In this document: piece after piece, positions 1 through 13,000 of the stretch | Layout: every line of letters starts with the position of its first letter | Position numbering within the stretch: the first letter of the stretch is position 1 | Origin: Paenibacillus peoriae | GTDB taxonomy: Bacteria; Bacillota; Bacilli; Paenibacillales; Paenibacillaceae | Assembly (NCBI RefSeq): GCF_022531965.1 | Contig: NZ_CP092831.1 | Location: forward strand, 4,988,501 to 5,052,500 | Direction of reading: 5' to 3' | Length of the DNA: 64,000 bases | Program-made: the position numbers and the translations under genes | The notes under the pieces: generated by a model | The model's input: the letters and a program-made list of their open reading frames with translations, nothing else | Told to the model about the DNA's origin: nothing | The model's database searches: none

Positions 1-265
1 CTAATATTTCTTTACCATAATATTTATTTAAACCAAAGCAGCCGTGTTTTTAATAATCTTGAGTTACCAACACTAAATCGTAGTTACCTACATTAATGTT
101 TCTGAACAGGAAGTGTCAGGTGATAAAAAAGTCGTGAACCAAATTTGTTGATTTTACTGCGTTTGCCAGAGCACGTGATAAACACGAAAAATAAAAAGTC
201 TGAAACCACCATAAATTACCATAAAAAGAAAGTTGGAAACTTGTACTATTACGATAATATAATTT

Positions 266-767
266 TCATAACCATTTCCTCAATATACTGGATGTCGCAT
301 ATAACGTGCTTAAATGATCCATTTTCTTTTTCAAAGAATTATCTCTAGTAATCTGTCCATCTTTAGTCCATTGTCCATATATTTGAACTAACCGCCCTGT
401 AGTTCGTGAGAGTTCAAGAAGTGCTGTCTTCAGATGCTCTTTTTGAACTAAAGTTAGGTTATTATCCATTTTTATTTTATTAAATTCTTCTATCAAATCT
501 CTTACTAATTCATTATTCACTTCTTTCAATGAAGCCATTATATCTCTAGCTAGTTTATTAATTTTCTTTTTTTGTTCGAATGATAGCTTGATTTTACTTA
601 ATTCTTTAAATAGTGAACTTATGGAAGGTAGATTACTATTCCAGCCTCCTGATTGTAATACTGAAAAAAACGTTTCGGCATAATACCAAAAGTCTTCTCC
701 AAGAGCTTCACGTTTCCTTTTTTATCCTGTAGTCTTCGTGTGCCTTTTGTTGTTCTTCTGGTGTCAT
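266..767 (-). pseudogene. Frameshifted gene of unknown function
   Basis: I do not recognise this protein. An open frame from about 718 down to 266 encodes a charged, mostly helical polypeptide (Lys/Glu-rich, Trp pair near the start, ending in RKWL). It has no convincing start of its own: the internal ATG at 538 lies inside continuous coding-like sequence. A second frame beginning at the ATG at 767 (MTPEEQQKAHEDYRIK) runs into it at a run of six A (minus strand, about 719-724). Removing one A joins the two frames into one protein of about 165 residues, so I infer a one-base frameshift. No ribosome site is visible before 767 and a stop lies just upstream, so the true 5' end may also be lost. 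The stretch 768-949 holds no gene I can support, and 1-265 is AT-rich with nothing recognisable. Confidence 0.45.
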
Positions 768-949
768 AGTCAAAAGATTAAACTCGTCTGCAACGATCGA
801 CAATTACTTCTTTTCGTTTTTCGGGTATTCGGATTTTATGGTGGAATTATTTCTGTTTGTGTTTTGTCGATTTTCCAATAAATCGAATTAGTTACTCAAC
901 GGCACTTGATGTCCGATTCCTGTGGTGGATTTTTCCCTTTCATTTTGGG

Positions 950-1002
950 AAAAAAACCGGCAGGATGCGTACCGAGAGAAATACGGCATACACCCAAGCC
1001 GG
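950..1002 (-). terminator. Rho-independent terminator of the pmx locus
   Basis: It lies 8 bases after the pmxE stop codon. On the minus strand an outer stem CCGGC/GCCGG encloses a 12-position imperfect stem (three wobbles, one mismatch) with a 9-base loop, followed directly by seven T. It is the natural 3' end of pmx transcription. Confidence 0.9.
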
Positions 1003-1010
1003 GTAAGGGA

Positions 1011-4000
1011 TTAGAAAATAATATCAATAGCCTCTAGCACATCTTGCTCCTGTTCGGATTGCCCGTTCAGGGAAATATCCTTCAACAGCACCGAAGGCTG
1101 TTCGCAAATTTGGGTGATGATCACGAGCAGGTCCTGAGCGAAATTGTCGATCAGATTGCGCGTAAACAACTTGGTGGCATATTCAAACTGCCCGTTCATT
1201 CCCTCATCCAGCAACGAAATGACCAAGGTAAGATCAAATTGGGAAACTGTATGAGTTTCCGGATAAGATTCGATCTTGATATCCCTGAAGCTTTGAACGT
1301 TATCTTCCTTGGTTTCCAGAACAAACATGACATCGAATACAGGATTGCGGCTTTGATCTCGCGGCGCCTGCAGCTTTTTCACAAGCTCCTCGAACGGATA
1401 ATCCTGGTGGTCGTAGGCCGCCAGCATCGTTTCTTTGACTTCATTCAAGTAAGCGAGGAACGTCTTCTCCCCGGACGGATAATGGCGAATCGCCAAAGTG
1501 TTGACAAACATCCCGATGAGCGGCTCCAGGTCGGCATGTGTGCGGCCCGAAACCGGCATGCCTACAATGAAGTCTTCTTGTCCCGAGTACTTGCTGAGCA
1601 GGATTGAATAGGCCGCCAATAACACCATATAAAGGGTGGCGCCATTCTCATCGGCGATGCGCTGCAAGCTGTCGGTCATCTGCTTGTCGATGCTGAAAGG
1701 CAGCACATCTCCCTCAAAGCTGCGAGCGGTAGGTCTGACAAAGTCCGTAGGCAGTTCAAGCGTCGGCAGTTCGCCTTCCAGCACGTCCAGCCAGTAGGCT
1801 TCCTGACGTTTCAGTCGCTCTTTTACAGGTTCGGACTGCTGCCAAGCGGCGAATTCCTTGTATTGAATCCGAAGCGGTTCCAGAGTCTCGCCGTTATACA
1901 GGCGCAACAGCTCTTCGACAAAGATGCCCATCGACATGCCATCCGTGACGATATGATGAATGTCCAGCATGAGCAGTTGCCGTTCCGCTTCCCATTCGAC
2001 TAAGCCCACACGCAGCAGCGGCGGCCGCTCCAAATCAAAGACGCGCACAAAGCCGTCTACGATGCTCTTCGTTTCACTTTCCGTCGCTTTCGTATACTCG
2101 ACGGCAAACTTCAAGTCCGGATAAATCCGTTGTACCGGTTCGCCGTCGACCATTTCGAAGCCGGTTCGCAAAATTTCGTGACGAGCTATCAATCCTTTGA
2201 GCGCCGCCTCGAATTGATTCCGTTCCAAGCGCCCGACGAGAACCGTCATGCCGGACATGTTGTAGCTAAGCTCGGCGCCTTCCATCTGCTGCTGGATGTA
2301 CAGCCGTTTTTGCACGGAGGAAAGCGGATAGTAATCCCTCTTATCCAGAACCGGAATGGAGAGGTGTTCCTGCCGCTCCAATTGGCTGATCGCTTCGGCC
2401 ATCGCTTCGATGGTCGAGTGCCGGAACACATCGCGCAGCGGCAGATCCACGCTCAGCTCCTTGTGCACCTTGCTGACCAGCGTCGTCGCCCGCAGGGAGT
2501 GCCCGCCGAGGTCGAAGAAGTTGTCCGTCACGCCAATCGTGACCGGCCCGAGCACGTCCTGCCAGATGGCGACCAGTTTCGCCTCCAGTTCGGTGCGCGG
2601 CGCCACGTATTCGCGGCCTGCGCTTGCTCCCCCTTCCGGCGCCGGCAGCGCCTTCCGGTCGATTTTCCCGTTCGGCGTCAGAGGCAGGTGCTCCAGTTCG
2701 ACGAAGTACGACGGGATCATGTAACCCGGCAGCTCGCTGGCAATCGCCCGTTTCAGGTCCGCCGCCGTCAAGCCTTCTTCCGTTGTATAATAAGCGCACA
2801 AAGCTTTCTGACCTTCTTGATCCTCCCTGACGACGACGACCGCTTCCTTCACGCCACCTACACTCAGCAGCTTCGCTTCGACTTCGCCCGTCTCAATCCG
2901 GTAGCCCCGGATTTTCGCCTGGTTGTCGATCCGGCCGATGAAGTCCACGTTGCCGTCTTCCATCCACCGCGCCAAGTCGCCCGTGCGGTACAGCCGCTCG
3001 TCCGCGGCGAACGGGCTGTGTACGAACTTCTCTTCTGTCAGCTCCGGACGGTTCAAGTACCCGCGCGCCACTCCGACTCCGCCGATGACCAGCTCGCCCA
3101 GCACCCCGACCGGCACCGGGTTCAGATGCGCGTCCACGATGTAGAATTTCGCATTCAGCCACGCCTTGCCGATCGGCACATGGCCTGTCTGCGGCAGCTT
3201 CGCCAGCTCCTCGTCGTAGAAGCTAGAGTCGATCGCCGCTTCCGTCACGCCGTAAGCATTGATGATCCGGAACAACGAGCCGAAGCGTTCCTGCAAGGTC
3301 CGGTAATCCGCCACGCTGCAGCTGTCCGAGCTCGTGATCAACAGCTCCATCCAGCTCATATCCAGCCGCTGATCGTGCACGTACTCCAGGAACGGCACGA
3401 TCAGCGCCGGCGTCGATTCGAAGATGGTGACCCGTTCCCGCTCCATCCAGTAGTGCAGACGAGACGGATCGATCCGGTCGTCCTTCGGCACAATCACCAT
3501 CGTGCCTCCGTTGTACAGTGTCCGCGCGATATCTCCTACGAACACGTCGAACGAGAAGCTTGCGAGCTGCAGCAGCCGCACCGGGAACTGATCCAACCGG
3601 TATTCCCGCTGGTAGCCCGCCGCCGTGTTCACCAGGCCGCGGTGCTCGATCATCACGCCCTTCGGCTTGCCCGTCGTTCCCGACGTATAGATCACGTACG
3701 CCAGATCCTCCGGACGGGCTTCATGGAAGCTGTCGGCATTCGTCCGCTCCTCACTGTACGAAGTTTCGTCGTCCAGGTACAGCACCGCCGCCAGCGCCAG
3801 CTCCTCTTCGCCGAGCCAGGCTTCGGCACGCTCTCGCAGCGGCGTTTGCGTCAGCAGCACCTTCGCTCCGCTGTCTTCGAGCATGAACCGCACGCGCTCT
3901 GCCGGGTAGTCCGGGTCGAGCGGCACATACGCCCCGCCCGCTTTCCAGACGGCCAGCACGGCCACCAGCAAGTCCACCGAACGCTCGGCGAGAATGCCGA

Positions 4001-7000
4001 CGATCGTCTCCCGGCCGATGCCGCTTGGGCGCAGCGTAGCCGCCAAGCGGTTCGCCCGCTCGTTCAGCTCCGCATACGTCAGCCGGTCATTCTCGTACAC
4101 GACGGCCGCCTCTTCCGGCGTGCGCTCTGCCTGTTCCTCAAACAGCCGGTGGAATGCGACTGCAGGAGCCGCTTCCGGCTGCGCCGGGTTAAACGCGCCG
4201 AGAATTTGCTCTTTTTCCGCCGCCGTCAAAATGCCTAGCTCGGCAATAGTCGCCGACGGGTTGCGGAGAATGGATTCAAGCAGCTGCAAGTAGTGAGCAG
4301 CCAATTTCTCCACCGTTTCGGTTTTATAAAGAGCAGTGGCATATTCAAACAGATATTCCAAGCCTTCCTCGATCTCCGTGACGTCCAAGCTGAGATCAAA
4401 TTTAGAAACAATTTCTTCGCTGGCATACGTCGACAAATGGAGTCCGGGAAGCTGCATTTCCAAATTCTCTGTATTCTGCAAAGCAAACATCGTATCGAAC
4501 AGCGGATTGCGGGATAAATCGCGAGCCACGTTCACTTTATCCACCAGTTCCTCAAACGGATAATTCTGATGTTCAAAAGCGCCCAGCGTCGTCTCCTTGA
4601 TTTCCTTCAAGTAGTCAAGGAACGTTTTACCGGCAGCCGGATAACTGCGGATGGCCAGAGTATTGACGAACATCCCAATCAGCGGCTGAACGTCGCTGTG
4701 ATTTCTTCCCGCAATCGGCGTACCGACCACCACGTCTTCTTGCCCTGTATACTTATGCAATAATATTGTATAACCAGCAAGCAGAACCATGTAAAGCGTT
4801 GCGCCATTCTCGGCTGCAAGCCGTTTCAGACCCTCGCTTTTCTCGCTATCCATAAACAATTGCAGCGTGCGGCCCTCGTAGCTCTGCATAGATGGGCGCG
4901 GATAGTCCGTCGGCAATTCCAAAACCGGCAGCTCTCCGCGGAACATGTCGAGCCAGTAGGCTTCCTGCTTGGCAAGCTGAGCTTTCTGCTTGTCCGATTG
5001 CTGCCATACCGCATAATCTTTGTACTGAATGCGGAGCGGCTCCAACTGTTCCCCGCTGTACAAGCGGACGAACTCTTCGATCAGTACGTCAATCGAAACG
5101 CCGTCGGATACGATATGATGCGTATCGAACATTAGAATGTGCCGGTCCGGCGCCAGTTCGGCAAGGCCTACCCGCAGAAGTGGCGGCTTCGCTAGATCAA
5201 ACGGACGAACGAATTGGCGCACCGTTTCTTCCGCCTGCTCCCCGCTGATCTGCACATATTCCACCTGGAAGGCGGCTTCTTCGTAAATCCGCTGAACCGC
5301 TTCGCCTTTTACCATCTCAAAGCCGGTACGCAGCGTCTCATGACGAGCTACGAGCCCGCGGAACGCTTCTTCAAACCGCTGCCGGTCGAGCTCCCCTTCA
5401 AGCAGCATAGCTCCCGGTATGTTGTAGCTCAACTCGGCTCCTTCCAGCTGGTTCAAGATATAGAGACGTTTCTGAGCGGAAGAGAGCGAATAATACTCGC
5501 TAGGTTCCGCAGCCGGAATAGCCGTGAACGAGCCGATCTCCAGCCGCTCCATAGCCGCGGCCATTTCCTCAACCGTCGAGTAGCGGAATACGTCGCGAAG
5601 CGGGAATTCAACACCTAGCTCCTTATGCATTTTGCTGACAAGCGTCGTCGCCCGCAGGGAGTGGCCGCCGATGTCGAAGAAGTTGTCCGTTACGCCTACC
5701 GCCTTCTCCCGAACAAGCACATCCTGCCAAATGGCGGCCAGCTTCGCCTCCAGTTCGGTGCGCGGCGCCACGTATTCGCGGCCTCCGCCTGCTCCCCCTT
5801 CCGGTGCCGGCAACGCCTTCCGGTCGATCTTTCCGTTCGGCGTCAGAGGCAGGCGCTCCAGCTCCACGAAGTATGACGGGATCATGTACCCCGGCAGCTC
5901 GCTGGCAATCGCCCGTTTCAGGTCCGCCGCCGTCAAGCCTTCTTCCGCTGTATAATAAGCGCCCAAAGCTTTCTGACCTTCTTGATCTTCCCTGACGACG
6001 ACGACCGCTTCCTTCACGCCACCTACACTCAGCAGCTTCGCTTCGACTTCGCCCGTCTCAATCCGGTACCCCCGGATTTTCGCCTGGTTGTCGATCCGGC
6101 CGATGAAGTCCACGTTCCCGTCCTCCATCCACCGCGCCAAGTCTCCCGTGCGGTACAACCGCTCGCCCGCGGCGAACGGGCTGTCTACGAACTTCTCTTC
6201 TGTCAGCCCCGGACGGTTCAAGTACCCGCGAGCTACCCCGACTCCGCCGATAACCAGCTCGCCCAGCACCCCGACCGGCACCGGATTCAGGTGCGCATCC
6301 ACGATGTAGAATTTCGCATTCAGCCACGCTTTGCCGATCGGCACATGGCCTGTCTGCGGCAGCTTCGCCAATTCCTCGTCGTAGAAGCTGGAGTCGATCG
6401 CCGCTTCCGTCACGCCGTAAGCATTGATGATCCGGAACAACGAGCCGAAGCGTTCCTGCAAGGTTCGGTAATCCGCCACACTGCAACTGTCCGAGCTCGT
6501 GATCAACAGCTCCATCCAGCTCATATCCAGTTGCTGCTCGTGCACGTACTCCAGGAACGGCACGATCAGCGCCGGCGTCGATTCGAAGATGGTGACCCGT
6601 TCCCGCTCCATCCAGTGGTGCAGACGAGACGGATCGATCCGGTCGTCCTTCGGCACAATCACCATCGTGCCTCCGTTGTACAGCGTCCGCGCGATATCTC
6701 CCACGAACACGTCGAACGAGAAGCTTGCGAGCTGCAACAGCCGCACCGGGAACTGATCCAACCGGTATTCCCGCCGGTAGCCCGCCGCCGTGTTCACCAG
6801 GCTGCGGTGCTCGATCATCACGCCCTTCGGCTTGCCCGTCGTTCCCGACGTGTAGATCACGTACGCCAGGTCCTCTGGACGGGCTTCATGGAAGCTGTCG
6901 GCATTCGTCCGCTCCTCGCTGTACGAGGTTTCGTCGTCGAGGTACAGCACCGCCGCCAGCGCCAGCTCCTCTTCGCCGAGCCAGGCTTCGGCGCGCTCTC

Positions 7001-10000
7001 GCAGCGCCGTTTGCGTCAGCAGCACCTTCGCTCCGCTGTCTTCGAGCATGAACCGCACGCGCTCCGCCGGATAATCCGGGTCGAGCGGCACATACGCCCC
7101 GCCCGCTTTCCAGACGGCCAGCACGGCCACCAGCAAATCCACCGAACGCTCGGCGAGAATGCCGACGATCGTCTCCCGGCCGATGCCGCTTGCTCGCAGC
7201 GTGGCCGCCAAGCGATTCGCCCGCTCGTTCAGCTCCGCATACGTCAGCCGGTCGTTCTCGTACACGACAGCTGCCGCTTCCGGCGTGCGTTCCGCCTGTT
7301 CCTCGAACAGCCGGTGGAACGCGGCCGCAGGAGCCGCTTCCGGCTGCGCCGGGTTAAACGCGCCGAGAATTTGCTCTTTTTCCGCCGCCGTCAAAAGCTC
7401 CAACTGATTCACGCGGATGTTCGGGTTAGCCGCAACCTTCTCCAGTGCCCGGGCAAAATGACCGTGGATCAGCCTGATGTCTTCCTCTCTGAACGTCAGC
7501 GCATTGTACGTAAACCGCAGCAAAATATGCTCTTCCGGAATGACGGTAATGTCCAGGTCGTAGTTCGTTTGCTCCGGCGAATGGATATTAGCGATTTTCA
7601 GCGCTTCTTTGTCTCCGCCGACGACCTGCTCAATCTGTTCTTCCATCGGATAATTTTCAAAGACCATGATATGGTTGATCAAGTCGCGCTTTTGCTCGCT
7701 CAGCGACTGAATTTCGAACAGCGGGAACGTTTCGTAAGCTCCCGATGCCAGCGCTTGGTCCTGGGTTTTTCTCAAGATATCGGCTACCGTCTCCTCGGCT
7801 TTGCCTTGAATACGGACCGGGATCGTATTAATAAACAGGCCGATCATGCTTTCGATGCCCGGAATTTCCGCCGGACGCCCGGATACGACGGAGCCGAATA
7901 CAACATCCTCGCTGTTGTTGTATACCTGCAGAACCAGTCCCCATACGGTCTGCATGAACGTATTGAGCGTCACCTGCTGCTGGCGCGCCACCCGCTCGAT
8001 TTGCCCGGTCAGTTCCTTGCTGAGTTCCACATCGATTTCAGCTGCTTCAAAAGCGCCCTGCTTCAGCTGCGTTTTCTCCTGGGGCAGCTTGGTCTGCTGA
8101 TCGTAACCCGCCAAATACTCGGACCAGTAACGCGAAGCTTTCGCGGCATCTTGAGCTTCCAGCCATTCGATATACCGGGAGTACGAGGTAACCGGAGGAA
8201 GCTCCAGCGTCCGCTTCTCGTGGAACGCGAAGTAGGTGTCGAACACTTCCTTGATCATGAAGGACATGCACCAGCCGTCCATCAAAATGTGATGGTGACT
8301 CCAGATCACATGGTAGGACTCGTCGCCCGTGCGCAAAACTGTCACGCGCATAAGAGAGCCTCGGGCAAAATCGAACTTGTTCGCTTTATCCGCGCTGACA
8401 AAATCGGCTATCGTCTTCTCCGGGTCTTCATCGCTTACCGAGCGAATATCTTTGAAGTACACTTCACACTTCCGCTCGCGGAATACCACTTGAAGCGGCT
8501 CGTCTCTCCAGCCAGTAATAAAGTTGGTCCGCAGCGCCTCATTCCGCTGCACCAGCGTATCCAATCCTTGGGTGAAGGCTTCGACATTCAGGCTTCCGTA
8601 CAGATCGAAGGTCACCTGTTCGAAGTAAGCTTCCGAATCGGCATCCAGCAGGCTGTGGAACAACATCCCTTTTTGCAGCGGAGTCAAGGTGTATACATTC
8701 TCCAGTTCGCCGAGCGCCGCCGTATGTTCGGACAGCCGCTCCAGTTCTTCCACCGTCACATCTTGAAACAGTACGTCGCTAGGCGTAAGCTCCGGCCGCT
8801 CTTTCGATACGCAATGGCTGATGACTTCACGCAAGCTCGATTGAAGCAGGGTGCCCAGGCGCTCTACCGTTTCCCGTTTATACTGGGTTTCCCCATAACG
8901 GATCGTGAGTTCCAGCACTCCTTCCGACACCATACCGTTAATATCGAGGACAAAATCCATCACTGCATTCGGGCTTGAATCGGAGCCCGGGCTGAACGGA
9001 GACGGCTGCGAGTCGCTGCTTTCGTAATCCTGGTCGAACTGACCCAAATAGTTAAAGCTGATCTCCGGCTCCAAAGCGAAGCGCTCGCCGTCACGCGACG
9101 CCGACAAATAACGCAGGATGCCGTAGCCGATTCCTTTGTTCGGAATGCGGCGCAAGCTTTCCTTAACCTGTTTCACCTGATGACCGAGCGCCTGGGCGTG
9201 ACCCGGCTCCAGAACGACAGGGAATTGGCTTGTAAACCAGCCTACTGTGCGCGTAATGTCCACATCCGGCAAAATATCTTCTCGGCCGTGGCCTTCGAGA
9301 TTCACCAGCACGCGTTCCCGGCCGCTCCAAGCTTGTACCGCGAGGCCAAGCGCAGCAAGCAGCAAATCGTTCATTTCCGTATGGTAAGCACGGTGTGCCT
9401 GCTTCAGCAGCTGTTCGGTTTCCTCTGCCGTCCAGCGAACGGTCACGAGCCCGCTGTCCTTCAGCTTGGATCTGCCTTGTTCAAAATCCTTCGGAAGCGG
9501 CTCATAGGTCAATTGCTCGATATGTTGCCAATACTCTCTCTCGCTTTCCATCGCCGGACCGTTCGCATAATCAGCGAGCTGTTTCGCCCACGTTTGGAAT
9601 GAATCCGTTTTGAGCGGCAGACGGATCGGCTGCCCTTGCAGCGCCTGCTCATAGCCGGCAGCAAAATCCTCAAGCAGAACCCGCCAGGATACGCCGTCTA
9701 CGACCAAGTGATGGATCGCGATGAGCAGGTGGTCGCCGTCGTCGCAGCGGAACAAGCCGAGCTTCACCAGCGGACCGTTTTCCAGATCGATGCTCGCTTG
9801 AATGTCATTCGCCTTAGCCTCTACCGCTTCTTTCACGTCGCCGACTCCTTTGAAATCGACAACTTCCAGATCGAACAGTGCTTCGTTCTCCCCGGCGCCA
9901 CGGTTCCATGCGGTATAGCCGTTCTCGGTTTGGCGGTAAACCGTACGGAGAGCATCGTGATGCACAACAAGCTGACGCACCGCTTGGCGTAAAGCTTCTT

Positions 10001-13000
10001 CGTCAAAGCCTTGCTTGGAGAACTGCATGAACGCCTGGTTGCTGTGATGTACGTCAGCCGGATTTTGTTCAAAGAACCAGCGCTGAATCGGGGTCAAGAT
10101 GACCTCTCCCGTCACTTCGGTCTGGCTTGCCGTTCTCTCCGCCGTTTGCAGATGCAAACTAAGGGCGGAAATCGTCGGGTAATGGAACAAATCTTTCATG
10201 ACCAGCTTGTACCCCGTTTGCAAAAGACGGGACGATACCTGCAAGGCCTTGATCGAATCGCCGCCGAGCGCAAAGAAATTGTCCATCGTGCCGACCTGAT
10301 CCACGCCCAGCACCGACTGCCAGACCGACGCAAGTGCTTGCTCGGCAGGAGTACGAGGCGCCGTGTATGCAGCCTCGACACGAATGCTTCCTTCCGGCAC
10401 AGGCAGCGCTTTACGGTCGATCTTCCCGTTCGGCGTAAGCGGCATTTGATCCAGGCGCATGATGCGCGAAGGCACCATATGGGAAGGCAGCGCGGCGTCC
10501 AGATGGGCTACAAGCCTTTCCAGATCGAAGCTGGAATCCGCTACGACATACCCGCACAAATATTTCTGCCCCCGCTCATCCGTCCGGTCGATGACAAGCG
10601 CTTGACGCACGCCGGCAAAATTTTTCATGGCCGCTTCAATTTCACCAAGCTCGATCCGATAGCCGCGAATTTTAACCTGGTTGTCGATCCGGCCGATGAA
10701 GTCCACGTTGCCGTCTGGCATCCAGCGCGCCAGGTCGCCCGTCCGGTACAGCCGCTCCCCAGCGGCGAACGGGCTGTCTACGAATTTCTCCGCCGTCAAA
10801 TCCTGGCGGTTCAAGTAACCGCGGGCCACACCCGCTCCGCCGATAACCAGCTCACCCAACACCCCGATAGGCACCGGCTTCAGATTCGCATCCACGATGT
10901 AGAACTTCGCGTTCAGCCACGCTTTCCCGATCGGCACGCTGCCCGTCTTCGGCAGCTTCTCCAGCGGCTCGTCATAGAAGCTGGAGTCAATCGCCGCTTC
11001 CGTTACGCCATAGCTGTTAATAATACGGAACTGCGAGCCGAAGCGCTCCTGCAAGGTGCGGTAATCCGCTACGCTGCACGCATCCGAGCTTGAGATCAGC
11101 AGCTGCATCGAGCTGAGGTCCAGACCCTCGGCATGCACATGCTCCATGAACGGCACGATCAGCGCCGGAGTCGATTCGAACACCGTCACGGCGTAGTCGC
11201 GAATCCAGCCGTAGAGGCGGGTTGGATCAATCCGGTCGTCCTTCGGCACGATGACCATGGTGCCGCCGTTGTACAGCGTCCGCGCAATGTCCCCGACGAA
11301 CACGTCGAACGAGAAGCTCGCGAGCTGCAGCAGCCGGATCGGGAACTGATCCAGGCGGTATTCCCGCCGGTAGCCCGCCGCCGTGTTCACCAGGCTGCGG
11401 TGCTCGATCATCACGCCCTTCGGCTTGCCCGTCGTACCGGAGGTGTAGATGACGTAAGCCAAATCGCGCGGCTTGTTCACATTCGCCGGATTCGATGCGA
11501 GATCCGCCGCTAGTACGTTCTTCTCGGCTTCTGCCGTGGCGGACATTTCGGCAGAAGCCGTTTCCGCTTGCGCCAAAGCCTCCGCCTCTGCGCCTGCTTC
11601 GCCCAAAGCTTGTACGCCCACAGCCGCTCCGAGGCTGTACGTCGTGGCGTCGTCAAGCGCAACCACCGTTTGCAGCACTAGAGCTCCGTCGCTGCGCCAA
11701 GCTTCCGCCTGCTCCAGCAGGCGGGTCTGCGTGAGCAGCACCGACGCCCCGCTGTCCGCGAGCATATACTCGATCCGCTCCGCCGGATAGTCCGGGTCGA
11801 GCGGCACATAAGCGCCGCCCGCTTTCCATACGGCGAGCACCCCGATCAACAGCTCCGCCGAACGGCCGGCCAAAATGCCGACCACCTGCTCCGGCTTCAC
11901 CCCGCGCGCCCGCAGTGCATACGCCAGACGATTCGCTTTGGCGTTCAGCTCCGCATACGTCAGCTTGCTGTCTTCGTAGACAACCGCCAGCGCTCCCGGA
12001 GTGCGCTCCGCCTGCTCCTCGAACAGCTCGTGGAACGTTCTCTCTCTCCACGACTCATCCGCTTCCAAACCTGTACCCTCTGCGGCGGGTTGCTTCGCAA
12101 GAGCCGAAGACGACACGTCAAACCCGACCAGCAAATCATGCTTTTCGCTGTCCGGCAAGATATCCAAATCTGAAATCCGCGCACCCGGCTGAGCCAAGAT
12201 CGACGCCAAAAGCTGCTCGTAATGACCCGCCAGCCGTTCCATCGTTTCCTGTCTAAACAACGAGGTAGCGTACTCGATCTTGCAAACCAGCTCGTTATCG
12301 GCTTCCACGATATCAAAGCTAAGATCAAACTTTGCCGTCTTTTCCTTGATGTCGAACAGCGACCATTGCAAGCCTTCCAGGGTTAAATCCAAGCTTTCGT
12401 GTTTTTGCAAAGAAAACATGGTGTCAAACAGAGGATTCCGGCTTAAATCCCGGCTCACCTGAAGAGCTTCCACCAACTCCTCGAACGGATAGTCCTGGTG
12501 CTCGTAGGCTCCAAGCGTCGTTTCCTTCACTTCCTGCAAGTAATCCAGGAACGTCCGCTCCGCCGCCGGACCCAAGCGAAGGGCCAGCGTATTGACGAAC
12601 ATGCCGATAATCGGCTGCAGGTCGGCGTGAGAACGGGCGGCAATCGGAGTGCCGACCACTATATCTTCCTGTCCCGCGTATTTATGAAGCAATACGGAGT
12701 ACGCAGTCAGCAGAAGCATGTATAGCGTCGCCCCCGAATCGCCGGCAAGCCGTTTGAGAGCTTCACTTTTCTCCGCATCCAGCGTAAACGTGAGCGTTTG
12801 ACCGTCAAACTGCTGGACGGCCGGGCGGGAGAAGTCGAGAGGCAGCTCAAGAACCGGAAGCTCGGAGCTGAATACCCCGCGCCAGTATTCCTCCTGCCGT
12901 TTGATGCGCTGGCGCTGCTCCTCGGATTGCTGCCAAACGGCGTAATCCTTGTATTGAATCCGCAGCTCCGGCAATTCTTCCCCATTGTAAAGCCGCACGA

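Noticed and set aside
2130..8978. Long plus-strand open frames opposite pmxE (about 700 and 1000 residues)
   Set aside because: They are Arg/His/Pro-rich antisense frames recurring at the same offset in every module, a by-product of GC-rich codon bias, without ribosome sites.
11400..11700. A3 insertion as a separate functional domain
   Set aside because: About 50 low-complexity Ala/Glu residues without any motif; more likely an expanded loop.
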